Under the pieces are notes generated by a model. The model searched no databases. It saw only the letters and a list, made by a program, of their open reading frames with translations, and had not been told where the DNA came from. From Thioalkalivibrio thiocyanodenitrificans ARhD 1 (GTDB lineage: Bacteria > Pseudomonadota > Gammaproteobacteria > Ectothiorhodospirales > Ectothiorhodospiraceae), in contig NZ_KB900536.1 in NCBI RefSeq assembly GCF_000378965.1, positions 321,583 through 385,582 on the forward strand: a stretch of DNA of 64,000 nucleotides. The letters are read 5' to 3'. The number at the start of each line of letters is the position of its first letter. The first letter of the stretch is position 1. Of the stretch, positions 35,123 to 44,203 are shown in pieces. Made by a program: the position numbers and the translations under genes.

Positions 35123-36886
35123 ATGACCCGTGAACCTGAACAGTACACGGGCGTCCAGGTATACCGGCGCCTGCTGGGGTATTCGCTGCGCTACTGGCCG
35201 GTGCTCGCCCTTTCCGTGGTGACGATGATCGTGGTGGCCGCCACGGAGACAGGCTTCGCGGCGCTCATGCGCCCCCTCATGGATGACAGTTTCGTGGCCC
35301 GGGATCCGGCCGCCATCAAGTGGGTGCCCCTGGCGCTGATCGGCATCTTCGCCCTGCGGGGCGTCGCGGAGTTCACGGCCGTGTACACCATGAAGTACGT
35401 GGGCCGCATGGTGGTCAAGGAACTGCGCGGCGCCATGTTCCATCACCTGCTGGGCCTGCCGGTACGCTATTACGACGGCTCCTCATCCGGACAGCTCATC
35501 TCGCGCCTGTCCTACAACGTGGAACAGGTGGCACGAGCGGCCACCGATAGCGTCTCGATCCTCATCCGCGACACCCTCACGATCCTCGGCCTGCTGGGCT
35601 GGATGTTCTATCTCAACTGGATGCTCACCCTGGCGGTGCTGATCATCGCGCCCATGGTGGCACTGCTGGTGAGCCAGGTGACCCGGCGCTTCCGGCGCAT
35701 CAGCCATCGCATCCAGCACAACATGGGCGACGTCACGCAGGTGGTGCAGGAGGTGATCGAGGGCAACCGGGTGGTGAAGATCTTCGGCGGCGAGGCCTAT
35801 GAGCGGGACCGTTTCGAGGACATCAACGAAAACAACCGGCGCCTGCACATGAAGATGGCGTTTACCCACGCCATGCACCTTCCCCTGGTGCAGTTTTTCG
35901 TGGCCCTGGCCCTGGCCCTGATCGTCTGGCTGGCGACGCTGGAGCCCGTGCTGGAAACCGTTACCGTGGGCACCTTCGTGTCCTTCATCACCGCGCTGCT
36001 GCTGCTGCTCACCCCGATCCGCCGGCTCACCAACGTCAACGAGATGCTGCAGAAGGGGATCGCCGCCGGTCAGAGCATCTTCGCCCTGCTGGATTCGGAC
36101 CTCGAACGCGACCGGGGGGAGCTGCGCATCCGGCGGGCCCGGGGCGACATCCAGTTCCGCGACGTGCACTTTTCCTACGACGCGGACAAGGGCGACGTCC
36201 TGTGCGGCATCGACCTGCACATTCGCCCGGGCGAGACCGTGGCCCTGGTGGGCCGTTCCGGCAGCGGCAAGACCACACTGGTGAACATGCTGCCCCGTTT
36301 CTACGATCCCCAGCGGGGCCAGGTGCTGCTGGACGGTGCGGACGTGATGCAGTACCGGCTCGCGGACCTGCGCAACCAGATCGCTTACGTGGGTCAGCAC
36401 GTGACCCTGTTCAATGACACCATCGGTCGCAACATCGCCTACGGCAGCCTGGGTGACGTGAGCGAGGAAGATATTGTGCGCGCCGCAGAGGCCGCCCACG
36501 CCATGGAGTTCATCCGCAACCTGCCCAAGGGTCTGGACACGCCGGTGGGTGACAACGGGGTGATGCTTTCGGGAGGGCAGCGCCAGCGCCTTGCCATTGC
36601 ACGTGCCCTGCTCAAGGATGCACCCATCCTCATCCTGGATGAGGCCACCTCCGCGCTGGATACCGAGGCCGAGCGGCATATCCAGGCTGCCCTGGAGAAC
36701 CTGATCCGCAATCGGACCACGCTGGTGATCGCTCATCGCCTGTCCACCGTGGAGCGGGCCGACCGCATCGTGGTCATGCAGGACGGAACCATGGTGGAGT
36801 CCGGTCGCCACAAGGAACTCGTCGAACGGAATGGGGTGTACGCGCGGCTCCATCGCCTGCAGTTTGAGGGCGAAAGCCTTGGCTGA
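35123..36886 (+). CDS. msbA: Lipid A export ABC transporter MsbA
   Basis: A 587-residue half-transporter that flips lipid A-core across the inner membrane. Six membrane helices occupy about 20-320. The nucleotide-binding domain follows: Walker A GRSGSGKTT, the Q-loop IAYVGQHVTLFNDTI, signature LSGGQRQRLAIARALL, Walker B ILILDEATSALD and the switch histidine IAHRLSTV. Length fits MsbA (582 in E. coli). The ATG at 35123 was chosen because the upstream in-frame region overlaps exbD and is not related. lpxK follows, as in most gammaproteobacteria. Confidence 0.95.
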   Translation: MTREPEQYTGVQVYRRLLGYSLRYWPVLALSVVTMIVVAATETGFAALMRPLMDDSFVARDPAAIKWVPLALIGIFALRGVAEFTAVYTMKYVGRMVVKELRGAMFHHLLGLPVRYYDGSSSGQLISRLSYNVEQVARAATDSVSILIRDTLTILGLLGWMFYLNWMLTLAVLIIAPMVALLVSQVTRRFRRISHRIQHNMGDVTQVVQEVIEGNRVVKIFGGEAYERDRFEDINENNRRLHMKMAFTHAMHLPLVQFFVALALALIVWLATLEPVLETVTVGTFVSFITALLLLLTPIRRLTNVNEMLQKGIAAGQSIFALLDSDLERDRGELRIRRARGDIQFRDVHFSYDADKGDVLCGIDLHIRPGETVALVGRSGSGKTTLVNMLPRFYDPQRGQVLLDGADVMQYRLADLRNQIAYVGQHVTLFNDTIGRNIAYGSLGDVSEEDIVRAAEAAHAMEFIRNLPKGLDTPVGDNGVMLSGGQRQRLAIARALLKDAPILILDEATSALDTEAERHIQAALENLIRNRTTLVIAHRLSTVERADRIVVMQDGTMVESGRHKELVERNGVYARLHRLQFEGESLG

Positions 36887-37030
36887 AGCCCGTGGTTCCG
36901 TCCATGGCGCCCGGCCGGAGAGCCGACGGGGAGTTCGGGAGGCGCGCAGGGGCATGGATTCCATGATGTGCACATGTTGGCGACGCGGGGGCGGCCGGTG
37001 ACTCGGCGGGCCGTCGGCCGTCGTGACGGC

Positions 37031-38029
37031 ATGACCGGTCTGACCCGGTTGTGGGACACCCGCAATCCGGTGGCCCTGTGCCTGTTTCCGGTCTCGCTCG
37101 TCTATTGCGGACTGATGCGGGTGCGGCGCCTTGTGTACGGGTGGTTATCCGTGCGGCGCGTGCCGGCGCGGGCGGTGATCGTGGTGGGCAACATCACCGT
37201 TGGCGGCACGGGCAAGACGCCCATGGTCATCTGGGTGTGCCGCCTGCTGGCCGATCATGGCTACCGCCCGGGCGTGATCAGCCGGGGGCACGGCGGACGC
37301 CGGGATCATGGCCGGCCCGTGTTGGTGACGCAGGAAAGCGATCCCGCCCGGGTGGGTGACGAACCGGTGCTGATCGCGACGCGCACCGGCTGCCCGGTGG
37401 TCGTGGACCGGCGCCGCGCGCGCGGCGCCAGGGCACTGGTCACGGAGCTGGGCTGCGATGTGGTTGTGGCCGATGACGGGTTGCAGCATTACGCGCTGGC
37501 GCGGGATGCGGAGATCATCATGGTGGACGGGACGCGCCGCTTCGGCAATGGCCTGTGCCTGCCCGCCGGACCCTTGCGCGAGTCCGTGGAGCGTCTGCGG
37601 GATGCCGATTTCGTGGTGGCAACAGGGGGCACGCCCGTATCCGGCGAGTACGGCATGGGCCTGGTGGCCCCGGTGGCCTTGATGGTCAGGGATCCATCGC
37701 GGGCAAGGCCGCTCAGCGACTTTGCGGGCATGGCGGTGCACGGAGTGGCGGGAATCGGCCATCCGCCGCGGTTTTTCAGCATGCTGGAGGCGGCCCGCAT
37801 GCAAGTGGATCGCCACCCGTTTCCCGATCATCATCCTTTTCGGGCAGCCGATATCCGCTTCCCGGACAGCCTGCCGGTTCTGATGACGGAGAAGGATGCC
37901 GTAAAATGCAGGAGCTTCGCCGATGAAAGACACTGGTTCGTGCCCGTCAGCGCCTCGCCGGATGAGGACCTCGGGCCGGCCATCCTGTCCACCATACAAG
38001 CGGTTTCAAGTCTGCACAGCCTGAGGTAA
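37031..38029 (+). CDS. lpxK: Tetraacyldisaccharide 4'-kinase
   Basis: A 332-residue inner-membrane-associated kinase that phosphorylates the 4' position of lipid A disaccharide. An N-terminal membrane-anchoring segment (about 15-40) precedes the P-loop [12 protein letters not shown] (about 53-64). The family motifs [31 protein letters not shown] and the C-terminal MTEKDAVKC follow. The ATG at 37031 gives the standard start ([11 protein letters not shown]); an in-frame ATG further upstream at 36968 is possible but not conserved. The operon continues with ycaR and kdsB. Confidence 0.95.
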   Translation: MTGLTRLWDTRNPVALCLFPVSLVYCGLMRVRRLVYGWLSVRRVPARAVIVVGNITVGGTGKTPMVIWVCRLLADHGYRPGVISRGHGGRRDHGRPVLVTQESDPARVGDEPVLIATRTGCPVVVDRRRARGARALVTELGCDVVVADDGLQHYALARDAEIIMVDGTRRFGNGLCLPAGPLRESVERLRDADFVVATGGTPVSGEYGMGLVAPVALMVRDPSRARPLSDFAGMAVHGVAGIGHPPRFFSMLEAARMQVDRHPFPDHHPFRAADIRFPDSLPVLMTEKDAVKCRSFADERHWFVPVSASPDEDLGPAILSTIQAVSSLHSLR

Positions 38030-38033
38030 TCCC

Positions 38034-38228
38034 ATGGACAAGCGTCTGCTCGACATTCTCGTCTGCCCCGTCACCAAGGGTCCCCTCATCTATGACAAGG
38101 CCCATGAGGAACTGATCTCCCGCAGCGCGCGTCTCGCCTATCCCGTCCGCGACGGCATTCCCGTGATGCTCGAGGATGAGGCCCGGCCATTGAGCGACGA
38201 CGAACTGGATCAATGGAAGGACAAGTAG
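38034..38228 (+). CDS. ycaR: Trm112-like protein YcaR (UPF0434)
   Basis: A 64-residue protein of the Trm112/UPF0434 family: [14 protein letters not shown] near the N terminus and [19 protein letters not shown] after it. Only one cysteine (C11) remains of the zinc pair. It sits 4 bases after lpxK and 27 before kdsB, the usual order lpxK-ycaR-kdsB. Function unknown; a chaperone-like role for methyltransferases is suggested only by the fold. Confidence 0.93.
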   Translation: MDKRLLDILVCPVTKGPLIYDKAHEELISRSARLAYPVRDGIPVMLEDEARPLSDDELDQWKDK

Positions 38229-38255
38229 GCGTTACGCGCGTCTGAGGCGGGAGAC

Positions 38256-39026
38256 ATGTCGTTCAAGGTCGTCATTCCGGCCCGTTACGCCTCCACGCGC
38301 CTGCCCGGCAAGCCGCTGCGCCTGCTGGCCGGCAGGCCCATGATTGAGCACGTGTACGAACGTGCGCTGGAGAGCGGGGCGGGGGAGGTGGTGATCGCCA
38401 CCGATGACGCACGTGTGTGCGAGGCCGCCGAGGCCTTCGGAGCGCAGGTGTGCATGACCGGCGCGGAGCATGAATCCGGCAGCGACCGGATCGCCGAGGC
38501 AGCCCGCACGATGGAGTGGCCGGACGAGGCGATCGTGGTCAACCTGCAGGGTGACGAACCGCTCACGCCGCCTGCGATCCTGGGCCAGGTGGCCGGGGCC
38601 CTGCTGAGGCACGTGGACGCGGCCATGGCGACCCTGTGCACGCCCATCACGTCGGTGGCCCAGATGCTGGACCCGAATGTGGTCAAGCTGGTGCGCGACG
38701 CCAATGACTTCGCCCTGTACTTCAGCCGTGCCCCCATCCCCTGGGACCGGGATGCCGCCACCCCGGAAACGCGCAGCCTGGAGGGTTGTTACCGCCACAT
38801 CGGTCTGTATGCGTACCGGGTCGGTTTCCTCAAGGCCTTCTCGGCGATGTCTCCCTCCGTGCTGGAGGTGACCGAACGGCTGGAGCAACTGCGCGCACTC
38901 GATGCCGGTGCCCGGATCCAGGCGCCGGTGGCGGCCGAGGTGCCGGGCCAGGGGGTGGATGTGATGGAGGATCTGGAGCGCGTGGAGAAGGCGCTTCAGG
39001 ATTCAGGATCCGGATCGCGAGCGTAA
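38256..39026 (+). CDS. kdsB: 3-deoxy-manno-octulosonate cytidylyltransferase
   Basis: A 256-residue CMP-KDO synthetase that activates KDO for lipopolysaccharide inner-core assembly. Motifs are VVIPARYASTRLPGKPL with the nucleotide-binding start, ERALESGA, ATDD, CMTGAEHESGSDRIAEA, VVNLQGDEPL and RHIGLYAYR. The ATG at 38256 is canonical. The last residues (QDSGSGSRA) come from a GATTCAGGATCCGGATC stretch that resembles the start of the repeat at 33851; the tail is longer than usual for this reason. It ends the lpxK-ycaR-kdsB unit. Confidence 0.95.
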   Translation: MSFKVVIPARYASTRLPGKPLRLLAGRPMIEHVYERALESGAGEVVIATDDARVCEAAEAFGAQVCMTGAEHESGSDRIAEAARTMEWPDEAIVVNLQGDEPLTPPAILGQVAGALLRHVDAAMATLCTPITSVAQMLDPNVVKLVRDANDFALYFSRAPIPWDRDAATPETRSLEGCYRHIGLYAYRVGFLKAFSAMSPSVLEVTERLEQLRALDAGARIQAPVAAEVPGQGVDVMEDLERVEKALQDSGSGSRA

Positions 39027-39184
39027 ACGAAGCCCCCGCAGGAGCTTCGACCCCGTATCCAACTCGGTTGATGCCAGCAGAACAGCGGCCCGTGAACGAC
39101 GTCCTGGCGTGTGCGAGGGCAGGCAAGCAACCCAAGGGCAGATGCCCCCTGTTGCCCTTCCCGGCCTGCGGCTGAAACGGGTCC

Positions 39185-39469
39185 CTACAGAAGCGAACGC
39201 AGCCTTCGGGTCAGCTCGTCACCGGCGAGGGCGCGCACCACCGGGTGCAGGTCCTGCTCCAGCTGGCTTCTGAGCGGCAGGGTATGGGTGCGGGGCACCC
39301 GGCGCTGGGGATCTCCGTACTGATTGGACTGGATCTCGGCGCCGGCGGTCTCGCACACGACCACGCAGGGCCCCGCCTCCAGGATCTCGATCACCTGGCA
39401 TCGGACGCCGTCCACCAGCGCCTCGCGCCCGATCAGTTCCCGCAATGTCAGTACCAGCGTATCCATCAC
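39185..39469 (-). CDS. Conserved-looking small protein, function unknown
   Basis: A 94-residue soluble protein. It opens MMDTLVLTLRELIGREALVDG, then a beta-rich segment VRCQVIEILEAGPCVVVCE with three cysteines, and a C-terminal helix RSQLEQDLHPVVRALAGDEL. Codon usage matches neighbouring genes and no overlapping reading frame looks better. I do not recognise a family. It is convergent with kdsB and divergent from nudF, about 90 bases from the latter. Start 39469 or the next codon. Confidence 0.6.
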   Translation of the reverse strand: MMDTLVLTLRELIGREALVDGVRCQVIEILEAGPCVVVCETAGAEIQSNQYGDPQRRVPRTHTLPLRSQLEQDLHPVVRALAGDELTRRLRSLL

Positions 39470-39559
39470 CGGCGAGTATAGATTAGCCGGGCAACAGCGG
39501 TATACGTGCGCCCGGATTCCCCTGTATCTTGTAGCCGTTCACAGGTATCGGGTGTTGTC

Positions 39560-40153
39560 ATGAAATGGGAAATTCTCGACGACCGTCTCGCCTACACGGG
39601 CTTCTTCCGCATCCGCAGCCTGCGCCTGAGTCACAGCCGTTTCCGGGGCGGTGCCCCCCTTGAGATCAGCCGGGAACTGCTGGAGCGGGGTCACGCGGCG
39701 GCGGTGCTGCCCTATGACGCCGTGCGTGACCGGGTGGTCCTGATCGAGCAGTTCCGGGTGGGTGCGATGGAAGGGGAAAGCAGCCCCTGGCTCATGGAGG
39801 TGGTCGCCGGCATGATCGAGCCCGGAGAGCTTGCCGAGGAGGTGGTCCGGCGCGAGGCCATGGAGGAGGCGGGCTGCCGGCTGGGGGAACTGGAGCATCT
39901 GTACGAGTACCACTCAACCCCCGGCGGTTCGTCGGAGCGGATCTCCCTGTTCGTGGGGCAGACCGACAGCGACGGCCTGGGCGGCGTGCACGGCCTTGAA
40001 CACGAGGGTGAGGATATCCGTGTGCACGTGCTGGACGCGGAAGAGGCCTTTGCCCGGATGGACAGCGGGCTGATGAACAACGGTATGACGTTGATTGCGC
40101 TTCTGTGGCTTCGGTTGCATCGGGAGACGCTGAGAGAGAAGTGGAGCGCATGA
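39560..40153 (+). CDS. nudF: ADP-ribose pyrophosphatase (Nudix)
   Basis: A 197-residue Nudix hydrolase of the ADP-ribose pyrophosphatase group, cleaving ADP-ribose to AMP and ribose 5-phosphate. The Nudix box spans 84-105 with GMIEPGE at its start and RREAMEEAG at its end. The N-terminal strand domain and the conserved YYPSPG-like equivalent STPGGSSE, about 15-20 residues beyond the box, fit NudF. The start is the ATG at 39560 (MKWEILDD); the in-frame sequence upstream is not related. A small gene follows 62 bases later on the same strand. Confidence 0.92.
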   Translation: MKWEILDDRLAYTGFFRIRSLRLSHSRFRGGAPLEISRELLERGHAAAVLPYDAVRDRVVLIEQFRVGAMEGESSPWLMEVVAGMIEPGELAEEVVRREAMEEAGCRLGELEHLYEYHSTPGGSSERISLFVGQTDSDGLGGVHGLEHEGEDIRVHVLDAEEAFARMDSGLMNNGMTLIALLWLRLHRETLREKWSA

Positions 40154-40214
40154 AGCGTGAAACCGGAAGAGCAAGGTGCAATGGAGGAAACCCGGTTCCG
40201 ACCGGGAGGTGCGT

Positions 40215-40457
40215 ATGACCGGGGACGAACTCAAGAAGGTACTTCGCGACTGGGGTCTGAATGCGGCGCAGGGGGCGAAGGTTCTATGCCTGCACAGCAA
40301 CAAGCTCAGCGAGTACCTGGAGGATGTGAGCCGCATTCCCTGCGCGGTGGCGTTTCATGTGGAGGCGCTCAATCTTCTGCCCGCAGGGCAACGGGAGCGT
40401 CTGCTGGCGCAGCGGCTTCAGCGCAAGACCCATGAGCGGCCGGGCAGCGGCCCCTGA
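40215..40457 (+). CDS. Small helix-turn-helix-like protein, unknown
   Basis: An 80-residue protein with a strong start (GGGAGGTGCGT before the ATG). The N-terminal part, MTGDELKKVLRDWGLNAAQG followed by AKVLCLHSNKLSEYLE, has the spacing of an XRE-like helix-turn-helix. A second helical part contains IPCAVAFHVEALNLLP. It may be a degenerate DNA-binding protein; no family is recognised. Its last 40 bases overlap the 3' end of the convergent glycosyltransferase gene. Confidence 0.6.
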   Translation: MTGDELKKVLRDWGLNAAQGAKVLCLHSNKLSEYLEDVSRIPCAVAFHVEALNLLPAGQRERLLAQRLQRKTHERPGSGP

Positions 40458-41998
40458 TGGCCCCGAGTTCTAGCTGCTGACAATCCGTGGCCCTGCCTCT
40501 CACCTTGCGATTGATCCGGATCAGGGCACGCTTCCAGCCCTGGAATGGACGCGTGACCCTTCACCAGGATGTATGCGCCGTTCATGCGGGATTGAGGCGG
40601 CGCGTGGCACGACCACCCCGTGTAGTGCGTCCGTAACGCCTGCAGCGTATTGGGCCATATATTCACCGCGATTACGGGTCTGCGCTGCTCCTCCCGGAGA
40701 TCAGCCAGCGCTTCCAGGGACAATACGGCCTGCGCAGGATCCGGTCCCATGTCGGGAGCGAAGTAGAAGGTATACATCCGCGGCCCGGGACCGCCAAAGA
40801 ACCAGCAATGCGGCGAACAGAGGCCTTCCCTCTGCACGATCTCCGCGAGCCCCTTCCAGTCCTGTCGGGGTGCCCAGCGATTCTCCATCATGCGGTAGCT
40901 GACATAGGCCGACGCGAGGACGTGGCCGGTGACCGCAAGAATCAGGATGAACTGGAGGAACCTTCCTCTATAGGTGTTCCAGAAGGCTTGCACCACCAAC
41001 CCGTACATGAGCGCCATCGGCGGCAGAAGGACAATGTAGTTGCGCCTCGTCGACATGGGCGTGTGCAGGTCGATCGCAGCCATTACCGCAACAAAGCTCA
41101 GCACAATGGCCGCTGCCTTGAAAAGCGCCCTGCGTTGCGCGTGCCCGGCAATTCTTGAGAACCAGATGAGGAGAGCCAGGATTCCCGCCGCGAGAGCGAT
41201 GTACCCTGCGGTCGCGCTTAGGTACGGAATGCGCTCGATGGTCTCGTGAAAGGGGCGCAGATGTGCCGAGGAAAAGGTCAGCAGTGTCGAATGAATACCG
41301 TCCGACGTGATCCAGAGATGTCCGCCTGTCCGGTTGAGAATGCTGCCGAAGGAGAGATGGATGAGGGGATAGACGAGCAGTACGGCGCCTACCAGTACCC
41401 GCTCAATCACCCCCTTGATATGCCGGACTGAGACAAGATCCGCAAGCAGCAGGATACCCGCAAGCACGAGACCGAAGTAGTGCGTCAACGAAAGCGCGAG
41501 GAGCAGCAGATACCAAACCGTCCGCTGGCGTGCCCCGGATGTGTGCGTGCCCTCCATGTAGAGAAAAAATCCGAGGGTGGAGAACATCAGAAGCATTGCG
41601 TAGCTCCGAGTCTCCTGCGAGTAGTAGACAAACAGGAAGGAACTCACGAAGAACGCGATGGTAGCCATCGCCAGGACACGGTCCCTGTCGCGCATGAATC
41701 TCAGCAGGGAGGCGAGCGTGACCAGGGAGAAGACGAGACTCAGACTTCGTGTTTGTGTCTCACCCGTCCCGAACAGGAGAATCCACCCTTTGAGAACCGT
41801 CTGGTAGAGCGGTGGATGGACATCGTTGAGCATCGAAATCCGGAATTGGGCCCATCCTTCCGAACTGACCGAAACCGAAAATATCTCATCCAGCCAGTAA
41901 GAGTATGGAGACCAGATGTTCCAGACAGCAAGAACGACAAAAGGCGCGGCTATTGCCAGTGAGAGCATTCCTGTGTGTTGTTGATGTGGTCTGCGCAT
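40418..41998 (-). CDS. GT-C (GT39-like) membrane glycosyltransferase
   Basis: A 526-residue protein with about ten membrane helices. The first periplasmic loop has YWLDEIFSVSVSSE followed by NDVHPPLYQTVLKGW; the DE in the first loop is the catalytic signature of GT-C enzymes that use polyprenyl-phosphate sugars (ArnT/PMT class). A C-terminal soluble domain of about 100 residues follows. The final ~40 residues, rich in R, G and Q, overlap the convergent small gene and may be read-through. The stretch looks less GC-rich than its flanks, hinting at transfer. It lies 145 bases after the DprE2-like gene on the same strand; a role as the transferase that uses the lipid-linked pentose is inference. 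Confidence 0.82.
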   Translation of the reverse strand: MRRPHQQHTGMLSLAIAAPFVVLAVWNIWSPYSYWLDEIFSVSVSSEGWAQFRISMLNDVHPPLYQTVLKGWILLFGTGETQTRSLSLVFSLVTLASLLRFMRDRDRVLAMATIAFFVSSFLFVYYSQETRSYAMLLMFSTLGFFLYMEGTHTSGARQRTVWYLLLLALSLTHYFGLVLAGILLLADLVSVRHIKGVIERVLVGAVLLVYPLIHLSFGSILNRTGGHLWITSDGIHSTLLTFSSAHLRPFHETIERIPYLSATAGYIALAAGILALLIWFSRIAGHAQRRALFKAAAIVLSFVAVMAAIDLHTPMSTRRNYIVLLPPMALMYGLVVQAFWNTYRGRFLQFILILAVTGHVLASAYVSYRMMENRWAPRQDWKGLAEIVQREGLCSPHCWFFGGPGPRMYTFYFAPDMGPDPAQAVLSLEALADLREEQRRPVIAVNIWPNTLQALRTHYTGWSCHAPPQSRMNGAYILVKGHASIPGLEACPDPDQSQGERQGHGLSAARTRGHQGPLPGRSWVLR

Positions 41999-42143
41999 GG
42001 TGGGTCAGAGAACGGCTTCCGGATGTTCGTTTGGCGTGTTGAAGGAGTACTTCGGTGGTGCGAATCAAGGTATCTCGGTCAGGCGGAATGATCCCGAAGA
42101 CGTGTTGTTCCGGATGGGGTCCGCCGGTACCGGCATGCCTCCA

Positions 42144-42905
42144 TCACAGACGCATTCGTTTGAAGATGTATCGGGGGATACCGCGGATGACGAGCATGAT
42201 GAGTGCCCAGAAGCGTGGCGTATAGATGACATTCCGCTGACGCGAGATGCCCCTCGTGACGGTCATGGCCACTTTCTCCGGGGTGCTGACCAACAGGGCG
42301 GGCAGCGAAAGGTGCCGGGTCATGGGTGTGTCGACGAATCCCGGACGGATCTCGGCAACGTGTACGCCGGTCTTGAAAAGCCTTGCCCGAAGGCCTTCAC
42401 AATAGGTGGTGACCGCGGCCTTGGCGCTGCCATACAGGTAATTGGATGGCCGTCCCCGAAGGCCTGCGACGGAGGTGATCACAGCCAGCGTGCCGTGTCC
42501 TTGCGCTTCGAGGCGCGGTGCCACGGTGTTCATCAGGGCAATGACGCTGGTGCCGTTAATGGCAAATTCCCGGAGCGCGGAATCGGTATCCCGATCGCAG
42601 GTCGCCTGGTCGGGCAAGGTGCCGTAAGCGATCAGGACAATGTCGATGCCGCCCAGTGCCGCCCAGGCTGCATCCAGTATCACACCATGAGCCCCCATGT
42701 CTGTCATATCAAGGAAATGGGTATGGGCTTCATGTGCACCCCGGGCGCGAAGATCCCCGGCGGTGTGAGCCAGGCGGCTCCGATCACGGGCAACCAGAAA
42801 GAAATCAACACCCTCGCCGCCGGGTTTCCCGAACTCAAGGGTCCATCTCCGGGCACAGGCGCGGGCAATGGCGGACGTGGCGCCAAGGATCAGGATGCGT
42901 TTCAT
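42144..42905 (-). CDS. DprE2-like short-chain dehydrogenase
   Basis: A 253-residue SDR. The glycine-rich start LILGATSAIARACARR binds NAD(P), and the catalytic residues are S145 (ITSVAGLRG), Y158 and K162 (YLYGSAKAA). The C-terminal PRFWALIMLVIRGIPRYIFKR, with a hydrophobic amphipathic end, closely follows the pattern of mycobacterial DprE2, which reduces decaprenylphosphoryl-2-keto-ribose to the arabinose form. The start ATG overlaps the DprE1-like stop by four bases. The pairing with a DprE1-like oxidase makes the assignment strong, although the exact pentose product is not shown. Confidence 0.85.
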   Translation of the reverse strand: MKRILILGATSAIARACARRWTLEFGKPGGEGVDFFLVARDRSRLAHTAGDLRARGAHEAHTHFLDMTDMGAHGVILDAAWAALGGIDIVLIAYGTLPDQATCDRDTDSALREFAINGTSVIALMNTVAPRLEAQGHGTLAVITSVAGLRGRPSNYLYGSAKAAVTTYCEGLRARLFKTGVHVAEIRPGFVDTPMTRHLSLPALLVSTPEKVAMTVTRGISRQRNVIYTPRFWALIMLVIRGIPRYIFKRMRL

Positions 42906-44203
42906 GAAAGCACCCGTTTCCAGAAGCTCGAACAGAATGCGGGATCACGGAGGGCTTCCAGGCGCTCCCAGGCGGGATAACTTCGGCGAAAAAAGGGCCC
43001 TGCCATGTGCGCATCCTTGGCCGGATACAGCCTCCCACCTGCGTCCTGGACAATGGCGTCCAGTTCCGGGAACAGCGCCTGTTCGAGATTCCTGGACTGC
43101 GGAAAATCCAGGGCCAGTGTCACTCCCGGCATGGGAAAGGACAGCAACCCGGGCGATGCCCGGTGACCGAACTTCTTGAGCACGGCCAGGAGCGAGCCCT
43201 GGCCGCGATCGGCGACGGTCTTGAGCAGCGCGGCCAGGCCCGCCCCTGCCGATTCTTCAGGGATCACGCACTGATACTGCTGAAAGCCCCGGCGGCCGTA
43301 GATACGGTTCCAATTGGAAATGGCATCCAGTGGATAGAAGAAGGACCGGTAGCCCTGCGTGCTATGCGCAAGCGAGGTTGGGTGGCGGCGCCAGTAGAAC
43401 TCGTTGAAGACCCGAGTCGTCAGTGTGTTCACGAGTGGAATCGGCGGGATGAAGGGCACGGTCAGCGAAGGGGATCGGGATCGATCGTTGAGCGAACCAG
43501 AGGTTGTGAAGTTACCGGCCATGAATACTCCGCGACCTGCGGAATCCCCCTGCGCGAGGCAATCTATCCATGACACGGAAAACTCATGCTGGGTGTCGAG
43601 CGCGGCCGAGACTTCGAAAAACTCTTCGAGGTTCCGGAAGCGCTGCGCGGTGGTTTCGATATCGCTGGCGTGGATGGGTGCCAATTGGATCTCCACCCAG
43701 TGAATCAACCCTGTCAGGCCGAGTCCGCCGATGGTGGCCTGAAACAGTTCCGGGTTCTCCATCGGGGAGCATACGACCGGTTCGCGGTCCGAGCGCACAA
43801 GCCCCAGGCGCAGCACATGGCAGCCGAACGTTCCTGCCCGATGATGATTCTTGCCGTGCACGTCGTTGGCCACGGCTCCGCCGAGCGTGACATGGCACGT
43901 CCCGGGCGTGACCGGCAGAAACCATCCGTGGGGAATCACCACTTCCAGAATGTCGGCGAGCAGCACCCCGGCCTCCGCGCACAGGATTCCGGTGCCGGGG
44001 TCAAAGGCGATCAAGTGGTCCAGCCCCTGTCCCAGGAGCACATGACCGCCGTCATTGAGACAGACATCCCCATAGCTCCGGCCGTTTCCGAAAACCAGCA
44101 TCGGCAGGTCACTGTCCGGCAGCCGCGCATTGCGATCGGCAAGGCGCGTCACCCTGGCGGGCGTCGCCTGTGGATACCTGCCCCATGATTCGATCGGTCG
44201 CAT
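42902..44203 (-). CDS. DprE1-like FAD-binding oxidoreductase
   Basis: A 433-residue FAD-dependent oxidase. The FAD domain has GNGRSYGDVCLNDGG, then LPVTPGTCHVTLGGAVANDV and HGKNHHRAGTFGCHV (HGKNHH at 116-121). These match the diagnostic sequence of decaprenylphosphoryl-beta-D-ribose 2'-oxidase (DprE1). A C-terminal substrate domain follows. Its start ATG overlaps the TGA of the UbiA gene by one base, and its stop overlaps the DprE2-like start by four, so the three are coupled. The reaction is inferred as oxidation of the 2'-hydroxyl of a polyprenyl-phosphate pentose. Confidence 0.88.
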   Translation of the reverse strand: MRPIESWGRYPQATPARVTRLADRNARLPDSDLPMLVFGNGRSYGDVCLNDGGHVLLGQGLDHLIAFDPGTGILCAEAGVLLADILEVVIPHGWFLPVTPGTCHVTLGGAVANDVHGKNHHRAGTFGCHVLRLGLVRSDREPVVCSPMENPELFQATIGGLGLTGLIHWVEIQLAPIHASDIETTAQRFRNLEEFFEVSAALDTQHEFSVSWIDCLAQGDSAGRGVFMAGNFTTSGSLNDRSRSPSLTVPFIPPIPLVNTLTTRVFNEFYWRRHPTSLAHSTQGYRSFFYPLDAISNWNRIYGRRGFQQYQCVIPEESAGAGLAALLKTVADRGQGSLLAVLKKFGHRASPGLLSFPMPGVTLALDFPQSRNLEQALFPELDAIVQDAGGRLYPAKDAHMAGPFFRRSYPAWERLEALRDPAFCSSFWKRVLS

